Below are positions 1 through 8,898 of a stretch of 64,000 bases of DNA, piece by piece; the stretch's first letter is position 1, and each line of letters opens with the position of its first letter. The notes under the pieces are model-generated. The model worked only from the letters and a program-made list of their open reading frames with translations, made no database searches and had not been told where the DNA came from. Source of the stretch: Intestinibacter bartlettii (GTDB taxonomy: Bacteria > Bacillota > Clostridia > Peptostreptococcales > Peptostreptococcaceae); NCBI GenBank assembly GCA_025148965.1, contig CP102273.1, positions 1-64,000 on the forward strand. Reading direction: 5' to 3'. A program made the translations under genes and the position numbers.

Positions 1-24
1 TTAGAGATTAAAATTATACATTAA

Positions 25-66
25 AAAACTGTACATATTTTTTAAAATTTATGTACAGTTTTTATT
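25..66. terminator. Bidirectional intrinsic terminator
   Basis: A 12-bp inverted repeat (AAAACTGTACAT at 25-36 and its complement at 51-62) is flanked by A-runs on the left and T-runs on the right, so it can terminate transcription on both strands. It lies just below the stop of the small minus-strand gene at 97-216. Confidence 0.7.
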
Positions 67-96
67 TTTTGAATTTTATTATAGAGTTAATTCACT

Positions 97-216
97 CTAT
101 TTTAATGTTGCTATTTGTTTTATAAGAGCTATGAGTTCGTTTCTGTCTACTTCTTTTTGTTTTCTTTTTTCTTTATATTCCTGGATGTTAACAACTTTTT
201 TCTTAGTTTCTTTCAT
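97..216 (-). CDS. Small basic protein, 39 aa, unknown function
   Basis: Not recognised. This is a 39-codon frame starting ATG at 216 and ending TAG, with a good Shine-Dalgarno (AGGAAG, 8 nt before the ATG) and a strong terminator 30 nt past the stop. The product (MKETKKKVVN...) is about one third Lys/Arg, has no membrane segment, and its middle (QEYKEKRKQKEVDRNEL) should be helical. It is the next minus-strand frame after the CtpA-type protease, 224 bp away, so it is probably a separate unit. Its ribosome-binding site and terminator argue for a real gene, but its length makes chance possible. Confidence 0.5.
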   Translation of the reverse strand: MKETKKKVVNIQEYKEKRKQKEVDRNELIALIKQIATLK

Positions 217-440
217 AAGCTTCACTTCCTAATTATAAATTATTAACTTATGTATAGATATTCTATACTAATTTATAATCTCCTTTATTTTTAAAAACAA
301 TTTTCTAACATTTTATCTAAAAAAATGTATTTTTCTCGATTATATAACAAAAACAAATCAAAAATGTAATAAAATAATATAAAATATCAATATTAAACAT
401 ATATTTTAGAATACTTTACCCTAAATATGTATCACATATA

Positions 441-1583
441 TTACTTATTCTTTTTTATATATTCAATTGCTCTATCTAATTGTTTTTCTTTATTTTTTTC
501 TACTATGTTAGGTTTAATACCTTGTTTATTTATATAATCTCCATTTGGAGTATAGTATTGAGCTGTAGTTAATTTATATCCTGTACCATCATTAAATTCT
601 CTTACACTTTGGACAAGACCTTTTCCATAACTAGTTGTTCCTACTGCAATACCTGCTTTGTTATCAACTATAGCTGCTGTTAAAATTTCTGATGCTGATG
701 CACTATTTTCATTTATTAGTACTACTATAGGTAAATCTACTTTCTTTTCATCAGATTTATAATATTGAGTGTCCCCATTATTATCTTTAGTGTATACTAT
801 AGTTCCTTCTCCTAATAAATAGTCTGCTATGTCAACACATACATCTAGTAATCCACCTGGATTATCTCTAAGATCTATTATTAAAGATTTTACATTTTTC
901 TTTTGTAATGAACTTACTGCTTGTTTAAATTCTTTATATGTATTCTTATCAAATGAAGTTATTTGTACATATCCTATATTGTCATCTTTAACTTCACTTT
1001 TTACACTTGCAACTACTATTTCTTCTCTTTTTACTGTTACATCAAATTGTTTATCCCCTCTTTTTATAGTTAAAACTACTGATGTTCCAGCTTTTCCTTT
1101 AATTTTGCTAGCTGCTAAAGAAGATTGTGAGTATTTTACTTCTTCACCGTCTACTTTTAAAATTATATCCCCTGATTTTAAACCACTCTTTTCAGCTGGA
1201 TAATCTTTTATTACCGATTTAACAACTACGTTATCTTCATCATTGCCACTCATATAGATTCCTATACCTACAAACGACCCCTGTGTTTGTTCTTTTAATA
1301 AATTAAACTCTTCCTTTGTGTAATATTCTGAATAAGGATCACCTAAAGATTGTATTAATCCTTTTTCTGCCCCTAAGATTAGTTTCTCTTGGTCTACATC
1401 TTGATAATAATCTTCTTCTACTATATTTTCTAAAGCTACTAGTTTATCGTATTTTTTATATTGATTATATAAATTTCTCGATATAAATACACCTTTTAAC
1501 AAGAAAACTTGGACTAAAATAGTACATATTATTGTTGCGACAACGAGACTTACTGATCCTATTACCAATTTCTTTTTTGACAT
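441..1583 (-). CDS. ctpA: S41-family C-terminal processing peptidase (CtpA/CtpB type)
   Basis: Serine protease that cleaves substrates from their C-terminal side outside the cytoplasmic membrane. The 380-aa protein has an N-terminal membrane anchor (about residues 6-29), a PDZ domain (about 95-190; GIGIYM, then KSGLKSGDIILKVDG), and an S41 catalytic domain. It keeps the family motifs RDNPGG (239-244), the nucleophile in NENSASASEI (predicted Ser296) and the general-base lysine in YGKG (Lys321), so it should be active. Start: ATG preceded by AGGAGAT. Clostridial and Bacillus members act in sporulation signalling or envelope protein turnover; which applies here cannot be read. A PrcB-like protein lies 0.8 kb away on the same strand. 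Confidence 0.93.
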   Translation of the reverse strand: MSKKKLVIGSVSLVVATIICTILVQVFLLKGVFISRNLYNQYKKYDKLVALENIVEEDYYQDVDQEKLILGAEKGLIQSLGDPYSEYYTKEEFNLLKEQTQGSFVGIGIYMSGNDEDNVVVKSVIKDYPAEKSGLKSGDIILKVDGEEVKYSQSSLAASKIKGKAGTSVVLTIKRGDKQFDVTVKREEIVVASVKSEVKDDNIGYVQITSFDKNTYKEFKQAVSSLQKKNVKSLIIDLRDNPGGLLDVCVDIADYLLGEGTIVYTKDNNGDTQYYKSDEKKVDLPIVVLINENSASASEILTAAIVDNKAGIAVGTTSYGKGLVQSVREFNDGTGYKLTTAQYYTPNGDYINKQGIKPNIVEKNKEKQLDRAIEYIKKNK

Positions 1584-1755
1584 ATCTCCTACATCTCCTT
1601 TTAAATAAACTATTACTATTATATGATAATTTATCCTTTTTATTACTATTTCCTAAATTTGTTGATTTACAGTAACTAACTATACTAAAATTTATATTAA
1701 GGATATTAATTATATCTTCAATATTATACCATATATATACAAAGGGGTAGATTTT

Positions 1756-2325
1756 ATGAAAAAAGAATTTAGAAAAAAGGTAATTGCAGACAGAAAAGCA
1801 AAAGATAAAGACTTTATTGAAAAAAATTCAGACATCATAACAGAAAAATTGCTTCAAATGGATTGTATAAAAAAGGCCCAAAATATCATGCTTTATTTAG
1901 ACTTTAATAATGAAGTCCGTACTGACCATTTAATCAATAAACTTATATCTCTTAGAAAAACTGTCACATCTCCTATAACTATTGTAGAAGACAGAGTTTT
2001 AATTCCTGCTCAAATTACCGATTTGGAAAACGGTATTAAAGTAGGAGCTTATAATATAAGAGAACCAAAACCAGATGCACCTACATTAGATGTAAAAGAT
2101 TTAGATTTAGTTATTGTTCCTGCTGTTGCTTATAGTGAAGATTGTTACAGATTAGGTTATGGCGGTGGATACTATGATAGATTTATAGAAAGATTAAGAG
2201 ATGATGCAGTTACTGTAGGTATTGCTTTTGACCTTCAAATATTCCCTGAAGTTCCAAAAGAACCTCATGATGCTCAACTTGATTATATTATAACTGAGAC
2301 TAGAATATTAACACCTAATAAATAA
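1756..2325 (+). CDS. 5-formyltetrahydrofolate cyclo-ligase
   Basis: Converts 5-formyl-THF to 5,10-methenyl-THF with ATP hydrolysis, returning a storage folate to the one-carbon pool. The 189-aa protein has the normal family length, an N-terminal basic helix (KKEFRKKVIADRK), and the signature glycine-rich loop LGYGGGYYDRF at 133-143 near the nucleotide/folate site. Start ATG follows AAAGGGG. It is one of very few plus-strand genes here and stands as a single-gene unit with its own terminator at 2369-2407. The family is also called MTHFS, YqgN or YgfA. Confidence 0.95.
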   Translation: MKKEFRKKVIADRKAKDKDFIEKNSDIITEKLLQMDCIKKAQNIMLYLDFNNEVRTDHLINKLISLRKTVTSPITIVEDRVLIPAQITDLENGIKVGAYNIREPKPDAPTLDVKDLDLVIVPAVAYSEDCYRLGYGGGYYDRFIERLRDDAVTVGIAFDLQIFPEVPKEPHDAQLDYIITETRILTPNK

Positions 2326-2368
2326 TTTAATACTAATACTGAATTTGCAAAATTTATTATAAATATGT

Positions 2369-2407
2369 AAAGCACATGATTAGATAATTTTCATGTGCTT
2401 TATTATA
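2369..2407 (+). terminator. Terminator of the cyclo-ligase gene
   Basis: An 11-bp stem (AAAGCACATGA at 2369-2379, complement at 2391-2401) with an 11-nt loop is followed by a T-rich tract, 44 bp after the plus-strand stop. A-residues on the other side could also serve the opposite strand. Confidence 0.75.
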
Positions 2408-2419
2408 TTTGTTACTACT

Positions 2420-2860
2420 CTATTTAGTTTTATTTTCACCTGAATACTTTTGATTTAACTCAATTTTATCAGGCAAAGATTTCATATTTGTTTCTAACAC
2501 AACGAAAGGGTATGCATCTTCTTTTTGCTTATATACAGCTTCTACTGTCATAACTTGTTTTCCTTCTTTATCTTGTAGATTTATTTTTTCTACATCTATG
2601 CCATACTCCTCATTTTGACCTCGAGTTACTATAACATATACTTTCCCATCTATTATTGTTGCTAAAGCTCTCTCTTGGTCTATGTAATCATCCATCATAT
2701 TTAATATTTTATCTGGAATGGAATCCCTCTGAACTACAATATAATCTACAGCCTTTACATCTTCATGAAACATTTTTGGTAAAATTATAAATCCTGCCAA
2801 TATAAATATAATTAAGAAAATGCCGTAAATCATACCTTTCATATTAAATTTAACATCCAA
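2420..2860 (-). CDS. Membrane-anchored protein with a PrcB-like C-terminal domain
   Basis: 146 aa with a single N-terminal transmembrane segment (about residues 11-27, FLIIFILAGFIILP) and an extracytoplasmic remainder. The C-terminal half (VYVIVTRGQ...YGIDVEKI...DAYPFVVLETN) resembles the PrcB C-terminal fold, described in proteins that stabilise or assist secreted proteases. That assignment rests on pattern similarity only. The start is most likely TTG at 2858-2860, preceded by GGGGGTGAT at good spacing; a downstream ATG is possible. Function is unknown; the nearby CtpA-type protease is an obvious but untested partner. Confidence 0.6.
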   Translation of the reverse strand: MDVKFNMKGMIYGIFLIIFILAGFIILPKMFHEDVKAVDYIVVQRDSIPDKILNMMDDYIDQERALATIIDGKVYVIVTRGQNEEYGIDVEKINLQDKEGKQVMTVEAVYKQKEDAYPFVVLETNMKSLPDKIELNQKYSGENKTK

Positions 2861-2926
2861 TTTACATCACCCCCATATATTTAAAATATATGAGGTTTAT
2901 AATTTTCCTATTCTAAAATTTTAAAA

Positions 2927-2974
2927 CAAAAACTGATTATTTTAAGATATAGCATTATCTAGTATAATCAGTTC
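2927..2974 (-). terminator. Terminator of the transketolase pair
   Basis: An inverted repeat (AACTGATTAT near 2931-2940, complement at 2964-2973) is followed on the minus strand by a T-rich run, 18 nt past the stop of the transketolase C-terminal subunit. Confidence 0.7.
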
Positions 2975-2991
2975 TCATTATGTATATCATT

Positions 2992-3927
2992 TTATTTATG
3001 TTTAATAGTTTCTTTTACTTTTTCAACAATATTATCAGCGGTTAATCCATATGCCTCTAACAATTCTTTTGAATTTCCAGATTGTCCAAATACATCATTA
3101 ATTCCTAATTTCTTTACTAAAACAGGACATTCTTCTGCAACAACTTCACTTACCGCACTTCCTAGTCCACCTATAACACTGTGTTCTTCAACAGTAACAA
3201 TTGCACCTGTTTTTATAGCAGATTCTATTATTAATTCTTCATCTATAGGTTTTATAGTAGACATATTTATTACTCTTGTACTTATACCTTCTGATTTTAA
3301 TGATATGCTTGCTTTAACAGCTTCATCTACCATTATTCCACAAGCTATTATAGTTGCGTCTATTCCTTCTCTTAAAATTACACCCTTACCTATTTTGAAG
3401 TCATAATCATCATTAAATGTAGTAAGAACCGAGCTTCTGCCTAGTCTTACATATACAGGACCTTTATATTTAGCTACCTCAAAAATCATCTTCTTAGCTT
3501 CAACACCATCAGCTGGAACTAATACTGTCATATTGGGTATTGATCTCATTATTGAAATATCTTCTATACTTTGGTGTGATGCCCCATCCTCACCTACTGT
3601 TATTCCTGCATGTGTTGCACATATTTTTACATTTAAATTTGGATAACATACAGAGTTTCTTATTATTTCAAATCCCCTTCCTGTAGCAAATACTGCAAAA
3701 GTACTTACAAAAGGTATTTTTCCAGTTGTAGATAAACCACAAGCAGCCCCTATCAAGTTTTGCTCTGCTATCCCCATATTAAAGAATCTCGTTGGAAATT
3801 TCTTAGCGAATTCAACTGTTTTTGTCGATTTAGATAAATCTGCATCTAAAACTACTATATCATCTCTCAAATCTCCTAATTCAGCTAAAGCTTGACCATA
3901 AGCTTCTCTAGTTGATAAATTATTCAC
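2992..3927 (-). CDS. Transketolase, C-terminal subunit
   Basis: 311-aa half of a split transketolase, carrying the pyrimidine-binding (Transket_pyr) and C-terminal domains. It acts with the TPP-binding subunit encoded just upstream to move two-carbon ketol units in the non-oxidative pentose phosphate pathway. FNMGIAEQNLIGAACGL holds the conserved glutamate that activates the TPP ring, and the C-terminal part contains VTVEEHSVIGGLGSAV. I place the start at GTG 3925-3927, since GGGAGGTG lies at correct spacing. This overlaps the end of the upstream gene by 8 nt, consistent with translational coupling and equal subunit amounts. Confidence 0.92.
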   Translation of the reverse strand: MNNLSTREAYGQALAELGDLRDDIVVLDADLSKSTKTVEFAKKFPTRFFNMGIAEQNLIGAACGLSTTGKIPFVSTFAVFATGRGFEIIRNSVCYPNLNVKICATHAGITVGEDGASHQSIEDISIMRSIPNMTVLVPADGVEAKKMIFEVAKYKGPVYVRLGRSSVLTTFNDDYDFKIGKGVILREGIDATIIACGIMVDEAVKASISLKSEGISTRVINMSTIKPIDEELIIESAIKTGAIVTVEEHSVIGGLGSAVSEVVAEECPVLVKKLGINDVFGQSGNSKELLEAYGLTADNIVEKVKETIKHK

Positions 3928-4747
3928 GGCAAGCACCTCCCAAATCTAATAAAGCTTGTTTTAACTCTGCATCATTTAAAGCACTTCCATGCCAACTAGC
4001 TTGGTTTTCCATAAAAGAAACGCCTTTGCCTTTTATAGTTTTAGCAATTATAATAGTTGGTTTTCCGACTGTATCTTTTGCTATATCTAAAGCTGCAAAT
4101 ATTTGATCATAATCATGACCATCTATTGTTATAACATTCCATCCGAAAGATTTAAATTTACCTTCTATAGGATTAACATTCATAACACTTTCTATATTCC
4201 CATCTATTTGAAGCCCATTATAATCTAGAAATACTATTAAGTTATCTAATTTGTAATGTGCAGCACTCATAGTCGCTTCCCAAACAATACCTTCTTGTAT
4301 TTCCCCATCACCTAATATAGCATATACATTCCATGGGGCATTATCAAGTTTAGAACCCATTGCCATTCCACAAGCAGCAGAAAAACCTTGTCCCAGAGAA
4401 CCTGTAGACATATCGACTCCTGGCACCTTATTCATATCTGGGTGTCCCTGCAACATTGCTCCAAATTTTCTAAATCCAGCTAACTCTTTTTTATCAAAAA
4501 ACCCTCTTTCTGCTAAAGTAGCATATAAAACAGGTGCGGCATGTCCTTTAGATAAAACAAATCTATCTCTATCTTCCATTTTAGGATTTGTTGGATCTAT
4601 ATTCATCTCATCAAAATACAATGCTGTCAAAATTTCAACAGCTGATAAAGATCCTCCTGGATGTCCAGATTTCGCTCCATGTATCATAGTTACAATTTCT
4701 CTTCTAATGATACTCGCAATCTCATTTAATCCCTTATGGTCTCTCAT
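3920..4747 (-). CDS. Transketolase, N-terminal (TPP-binding) subunit
   Basis: 275-aa subunit binding the thiamine pyrophosphate diphosphate group and Mg2+. The TPP motif runs from LGDGEIQEG to LDYNGLQIDG, and the N-terminal substrate/cofactor histidines are in SGHPGGSLS and SKGHAAPVLYA. Start ATG follows AGGAGGTAAATCAC. It is first gene of a two-gene operon with the C-terminal subunit. Split transketolases are usual in clostridia and archaea; the two lengths sum to roughly a single-chain enzyme, so nothing appears to be missing. Confidence 0.93.
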   Translation of the reverse strand: MRDHKGLNEIASIIRREIVTMIHGAKSGHPGGSLSAVEILTALYFDEMNIDPTNPKMEDRDRFVLSKGHAAPVLYATLAERGFFDKKELAGFRKFGAMLQGHPDMNKVPGVDMSTGSLGQGFSAACGMAMGSKLDNAPWNVYAILGDGEIQEGIVWEATMSAAHYKLDNLIVFLDYNGLQIDGNIESVMNVNPIEGKFKSFGWNVITIDGHDYDQIFAALDIAKDTVGKPTIIIAKTIKGKGVSFMENQASWHGSALNDAELKQALLDLGGACRE

Positions 4748-4863
4748 GTGATTTACCTCCTAATTTTTAACTGATATCACTGTATAGTACTATTATAGTA
4801 CCGATTTATTCTTATTATATCATTATTAAAATTATTTTTTAATAACGATATTTTATATAACAA

Positions 4864-4899
4864 AAAAGACTATTGAAAATCAAAATTCAATAGTCTTTT
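4864..4899 (-). terminator. Terminator of mazEF
   Basis: A 14-bp perfect stem (AAAAGACTATTGAA at 4864-4877, complement at 4886-4899) is followed on the minus strand by TTTTTTG. The proximal arm overlaps the mazF stop codon, so termination is immediate. Confidence 0.85.
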
Positions 4900-5263
4900 A
4901 CATATTAAACAAACCTAAACTTATTTGAAGGCTATTATCTATTTTTAACATCATGTTTTTATCTAGACAACCTATTTTTTCTCTCAGCCTCTTTTTATCA
5001 ATCGTTCTAATTTGTTCTAAGAGAATAACAGAATCTTTATTTAGTCCGTATTCGTTGGCGCTTATTTCTATATGTGTAGGCAATTTTGCTTTATTAATTT
5101 GCGATGTTATCGCAGCTATTATAATTGTAGGACTATATTTGTTACCTATATTATTTTGAATTACTAAAACAGGCCTCACACCTCCTTGTTCTGAACCGAC
5201 AACTGGACTTAAATCTGCATAATATAAATCTCCTCGTCTTATTTCAGAGTTGAGATTACTCAA
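4898..5263 (-). CDS. mazF: MazF/PemK-type endoribonuclease toxin
   Basis: Sequence-specific mRNA interferase of the type II MazEF system, closest in pattern to Bacillus NdoA. Family blocks are nearly intact: [44 protein letters not shown] and [14 protein letters not shown], ending [11 protein letters not shown] choose the TTG at 5261-5263, giving 121 aa, because family members begin just before the RRGD block. AAAGGAG lies 12 nt upstream, and the start overlaps the antitoxin stop by 8 nt. An in-frame ATG farther upstream would add about 15 atypical residues. In Firmicutes this chromosomal pair is widespread and linked to stress-induced mRNA cleavage. Confidence 0.93.
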   Translation of the reverse strand: MSNLNSEIRRGDLYYADLSPVVGSEQGGVRPVLVIQNNIGNKYSPTIIIAAITSQINKAKLPTHIEISANEYGLNKDSVILLEQIRTIDKKRLREKIGCLDKNMMLKIDNSLQISLGLFNM

Positions 5264-5537
5264 CCTTTGCCATATCTCCTTTAGAATCATTTTCCAAAGA
5301 AATCTCATCTGTCATTCCTAATTCAGCTAATGAAAGATTAATCCTTCCCATTTCTTTATAACCCTTTATCATAGTTTCTTTTAAATTTAATTTTTTCTTT
5401 TGAGTTATATAAAATTGAAACGCAGCCTTTGCAAAATCTTCTCTATTACTATTTTCCATTTGAATAATTTTATCTACTTCTGATAAAATTCCCTCTGGCA
5501 AAGTAAATACAATCTTTTCCTTATTCTTATTGTTCAC
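5256..5537 (-). CDS. mazE: MazE-type antitoxin (ribbon-helix-helix)
   Basis: 93-aa partner of the MazF toxin. The N-terminal segment [18 protein letters not shown] is a ribbon-helix-helix DNA-binding domain of the CopG/NdoAI type, and the C-terminal part (about 50-93) is the acidic toxin-binding tail. The start is GTG at 5535-5537 behind AGGAGGCGG. Antitoxin precedes toxin and their frames overlap, the usual arrangement, and autorepression through the ribbon-helix-helix is expected. In many relatives alr lies directly upstream; it is absent here. Confidence 0.88.
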   Translation of the reverse strand: MNNKNKEKIVFTLPEGILSEVDKIIQMENSNREDFAKAAFQFYITQKKKLNLKETMIKGYKEMGRINLSLAELGMTDEISLENDSKGDMAKVE

Positions 5538-5847
5538 AAAACCGCCTCCTAGGAATACTATCTATTCTAATTCTACCAAATAGATGCATCAATGTAAAAC
5601 TGCATTTCTTACCATTTAACATATGTCTATATTTGTTTTGCTCAATAGTATTCTCCTTATTTTTATTGTTATTAATGTTTACATTTAAAGTTATAAGAAA
5701 AACCTTATTCAAAAATTATAATGTGGATTTATAGTATTTGTATGAATAAATACTATTGTGTTTTTAGTCAGATTATTAGCTTCATTATATTAGTGAGATT
5801 CTTTTTAATTATAGAGACCTCATTATCTAGATTTAATTTAGATGTTA
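5538..5847. other. Intergenic region between mazE and the lipoprotein gene
   Basis: 310 bp with no supported gene. A 61-codon minus-strand frame (5527-5712) overlaps the mazE start, has no ribosome-binding site and reads as low-complexity, so I leave it out. An 8-bp inverted repeat (TAGTATTT/AAATACTA) near 5731-5755 has no T-tail. The mazEF promoter must lie here, but I could not assign hexamers with confidence. Confidence 0.5.
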
Positions 5848-6444
5848 CTAATGTTCACTTTGAAAGTTAGTATAATTGACAATAAACTTTTTTTCACCTT
5901 CATTATTTAGTATTTCCACTTTCACAGGATTTTTAGTCTTTTTATCTATATACAATATTTGCTTACTTAAATAATTGCTTTCCTGCGATATATCTTTTTC
6001 TAAAATTAATTGTTCATCTGAATCGTTTATATTTATAGAATCTTTTTGCATAAAATCTTGTACAAAATCTCCTATAAATAAATATAGTTTATTATCCCCA
6101 ACATTCGGAAGTTCTACTACATCATCTAACTGTTTATTTTTTATTATAATTTTATCTTTATTGTATTCTATTGTTTTTCCATTTAGATTTTCTGGTTTTA
6201 TTATCTCTAGTTTGTAATATGATGGCTTTTTATAAGTATGATTTATCGTATATTTGCTCTGACTTTTATTATTAAACACTGTTATATCTGCTTGGCAAGT
6301 ATAAGACGTCATCTTTGTTATTTTCTTTTGAAAATCCTCATATATATCTTCTTTTGTCTGTTGACTTAAATTTTTACACCCTACTAAATTTATTGTTAAA
6401 AATATGAGTATAAATATTGATAATATTGTTTTTCGTTTGATCAT
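5848..6444 (-). CDS. LolA-like lipoprotein
   Basis: 198-aa predicted lipoprotein: a basic N-terminus, a hydrophobic stretch (about 6-22) and a lipobox LVGC ending at Cys23. The rest is beta-rich (YTCQADITVFNNKS, YKLEIIKPENLNGKTI, DKKTKNPVKVEI), resembling the LolA/LppX-like outer-membrane-lipoprotein-sorting fold that Gram-positive bacteria also carry on the outer membrane face. Ligand and function are unknown. It is downstream of acpS on the same strand, an arrangement common in clostridia. The start ATG follows a GGGGGAGGGAG purine run. Confidence 0.75.
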   Translation of the reverse strand: MIKRKTILSIFILIFLTINLVGCKNLSQQTKEDIYEDFQKKITKMTSYTCQADITVFNNKSQSKYTINHTYKKPSYYKLEIIKPENLNGKTIEYNKDKIIIKNKQLDDVVELPNVGDNKLYLFIGDFVQDFMQKDSININDSDEQLILEKDISQESNYLSKQILYIDKKTKNPVKVEILNNEGEKKFIVNYTNFQSEH

Positions 6445-6517
6445 ATGTTTAACTCCCTCCCCCTTATATTAATATTCAAGAGAAGAGTTAATTATTAATG
6501 TTATTGGATATAATATA

Positions 6518-6898
6518 TTAATTTTCAGAGATTATTATTGCATTAGCTACAGCATAGTTTTCACTATGAGATATACTTACTTTTATTTCTTTAATATTAT
6601 ATTTTATGCAAATTTCCCTCAAATTATTATAAGTATTAACTATTGGTTTTCCTAATTCATCTCTTAAAATTTCAATATCTTTTAGTCTAAAGCCTCTGAT
6701 TCCTGTTCCAATAGCCTTACTTATTGCCTCTTTTGATGCAAAGTTACCTGCTATACTCTCACTTTTAAAATTTTTCTGTTTGAAATAATCAATTTCTTTT
6801 TCTGTAAAATTTCTTTCCAAAAATCTCGGTGTTCTTTCCAATACATTTTCTATTCTATTTATTTCTATAATATCAATTCCTATTCCAAATATATTCAT
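6518..6898 (-). CDS. acpS: Holo-[acyl-carrier-protein] synthase
   Basis: Transfers 4'-phosphopantetheine from CoA to a serine of acyl carrier protein, activating it for fatty acid synthesis. At 126 aa it has the compact AcpS length. Conserved motifs are present: GIGIDIIEINRIE at the N-terminus (Asp of the Mg2+ site), FASKEAISKAIGTG in the middle, and VSISHSENYAVA near the end. Start ATG follows AAGGAGAAATTCA. It is first in the unit with the LolA-like lipoprotein. Confidence 0.95.
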   Translation of the reverse strand: MNIFGIGIDIIEINRIENVLERTPRFLERNFTEKEIDYFKQKNFKSESIAGNFASKEAISKAIGTGIRGFRLKDIEILRDELGKPIVNTYNNLREICIKYNIKEIKVSISHSENYAVANAIIISEN

Positions 6899-6985
6899 TG
6901 AATTTCTCCTTAAAGTAATTATGTTCTAGATTTAGCTTTTTAATACAATATATTTACTATACTGTTCTTGGAGTTATAAATACAG

Positions 6986-7105
6986 ATGTTGGCTGTTATC
7001 TTTATTATAGGAGGAGCTGTTATATCAGAATTTACTAACTATCTAAGGAAAAAGAAATTTAAAGTAGAAATTGAAGAATCTAGCCACTTATCACACAATG
7101 AATAA
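6986..7105 (+). CDS. Small membrane protein, 39 aa
   Basis: Not recognised. The frame ATG 6986 to TAA 7105 encodes MLAVIFIIGGAVISEF followed by a charged tail (LRKKKFKVEIEES). It has one transmembrane helix of about 14-16 residues and a cytoplasmic basic/acidic tail, typical of bacterial small membrane proteins. The ribosome-binding site is modest (GGAG 12 nt upstream). It lies between acpS and the ATP synthase operon but on the opposite strand, with a hairpin immediately after the stop, which supports a real transcription unit. Confidence 0.45.
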   Translation: MLAVIFIIGGAVISEFTNYLRKKKFKVEIEESSHLSHNE

Positions 7106-7110
7106 GATTA

Positions 7111-7140
7111 TGCTATAAATTATTAAAATAATTTATAGCA
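7111..7140. repeat. 14-bp AT-rich inverted repeat
   Basis: A perfect palindrome, TGCTATAAATTATT at 7111-7124 with its complement at 7127-7140 and a 2-nt loop, starts 5 nt after the stop of the small plus-strand gene. It lacks an adjacent T-run and may act together with the stronger terminator next to it. Confidence 0.6.
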
Positions 7141-7142
7141 TC

Positions 7143-7194
7143 TAAAAAGGAGTTATCTTTTTAGTATTAAACTATTTTAGATAACTCCTCTTTT
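7143..7194. terminator. Terminator of the ATP synthase operon
   Basis: A 10-bp stem (GGAGTTATCT at 7149-7158, AGATAACTCC at 7179-7188) has T-runs on both strands. It lies 13 nt below the atpC stop and probably also terminates the small plus-strand gene. Confidence 0.85.
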
Positions 7195-7206
7195 ATTTAT
7201 TATTTA

Positions 7207-7491
7207 CTATATAGTTTCTTTTGAAACTTCACCATCCCATGATGCAGCTTCTGTTAATATAGTAGTTTTTTCTTTTGTAACAGTGATAAATCCTCCAGAA
7301 ATTTTTCCTTCTTTAAATTTACCATCTTTTTTTACTCTTAATTGTCCTTCAACTAATCCTGCTACAAATGGTATATGATCTTTTAAAATAGCTCTATCAC
7401 CTTTTGTTGTTCTCATTATTACCATTTCAACTTGATCATTGTAAAAGATATTTTCAGGAGTTACTATTTCTAATGCAAATTGGTTTGCCAT
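7207..7491 (-). CDS. atpC: F1 ATP synthase epsilon subunit, lacking the C-terminal domain
   Basis: The epsilon subunit joins the gamma shaft to the c-ring. This one is 94 aa, whereas typical bacterial epsilon is about 130-140. The N-terminal beta-sandwich is complete (FALEIVTPENIFY; TTKGDRAILKDHIPFV; ISGGFITV; TILTEAASWDGEV). The protein stops where the two-helix C-terminal domain would begin, and in-frame stops plus the operon terminator follow at once. There is no sign of a frameshifted continuation. The missing part is the domain that in other bacteria inhibits ATP hydrolysis. Last gene of the atp operon. Confidence 0.93.
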   Translation of the reverse strand: MANQFALEIVTPENIFYNDQVEMVIMRTTKGDRAILKDHIPFVAGLVEGQLRVKKDGKFKEGKISGGFITVTKEKTTILTEAASWDGEVSKETI

Positions 7492-7494
7492 AGA

Positions 7495-8889
<1,395 letters not shown>

Positions 8890-8898
8890 CTAACCTCC

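Noticed and set aside
1-24. Possible C-terminal end of a plus-strand gene (frame ending TAA at 22-24, just before a terminator)
   Set aside because: Only seven codons are visible; cannot be supported without sequence to the left.
4898-5537. MazEF as a mobile or defence element
   Set aside because: It is the common chromosomal Firmicute pair linked to acpS and the LolA-like gene, with no flanking repeats or compositional shift.
5527-5712. 61-codon minus-strand frame upstream of mazE
   Set aside because: Asn/Lys-rich, no Shine-Dalgarno, overlaps the mazE start.
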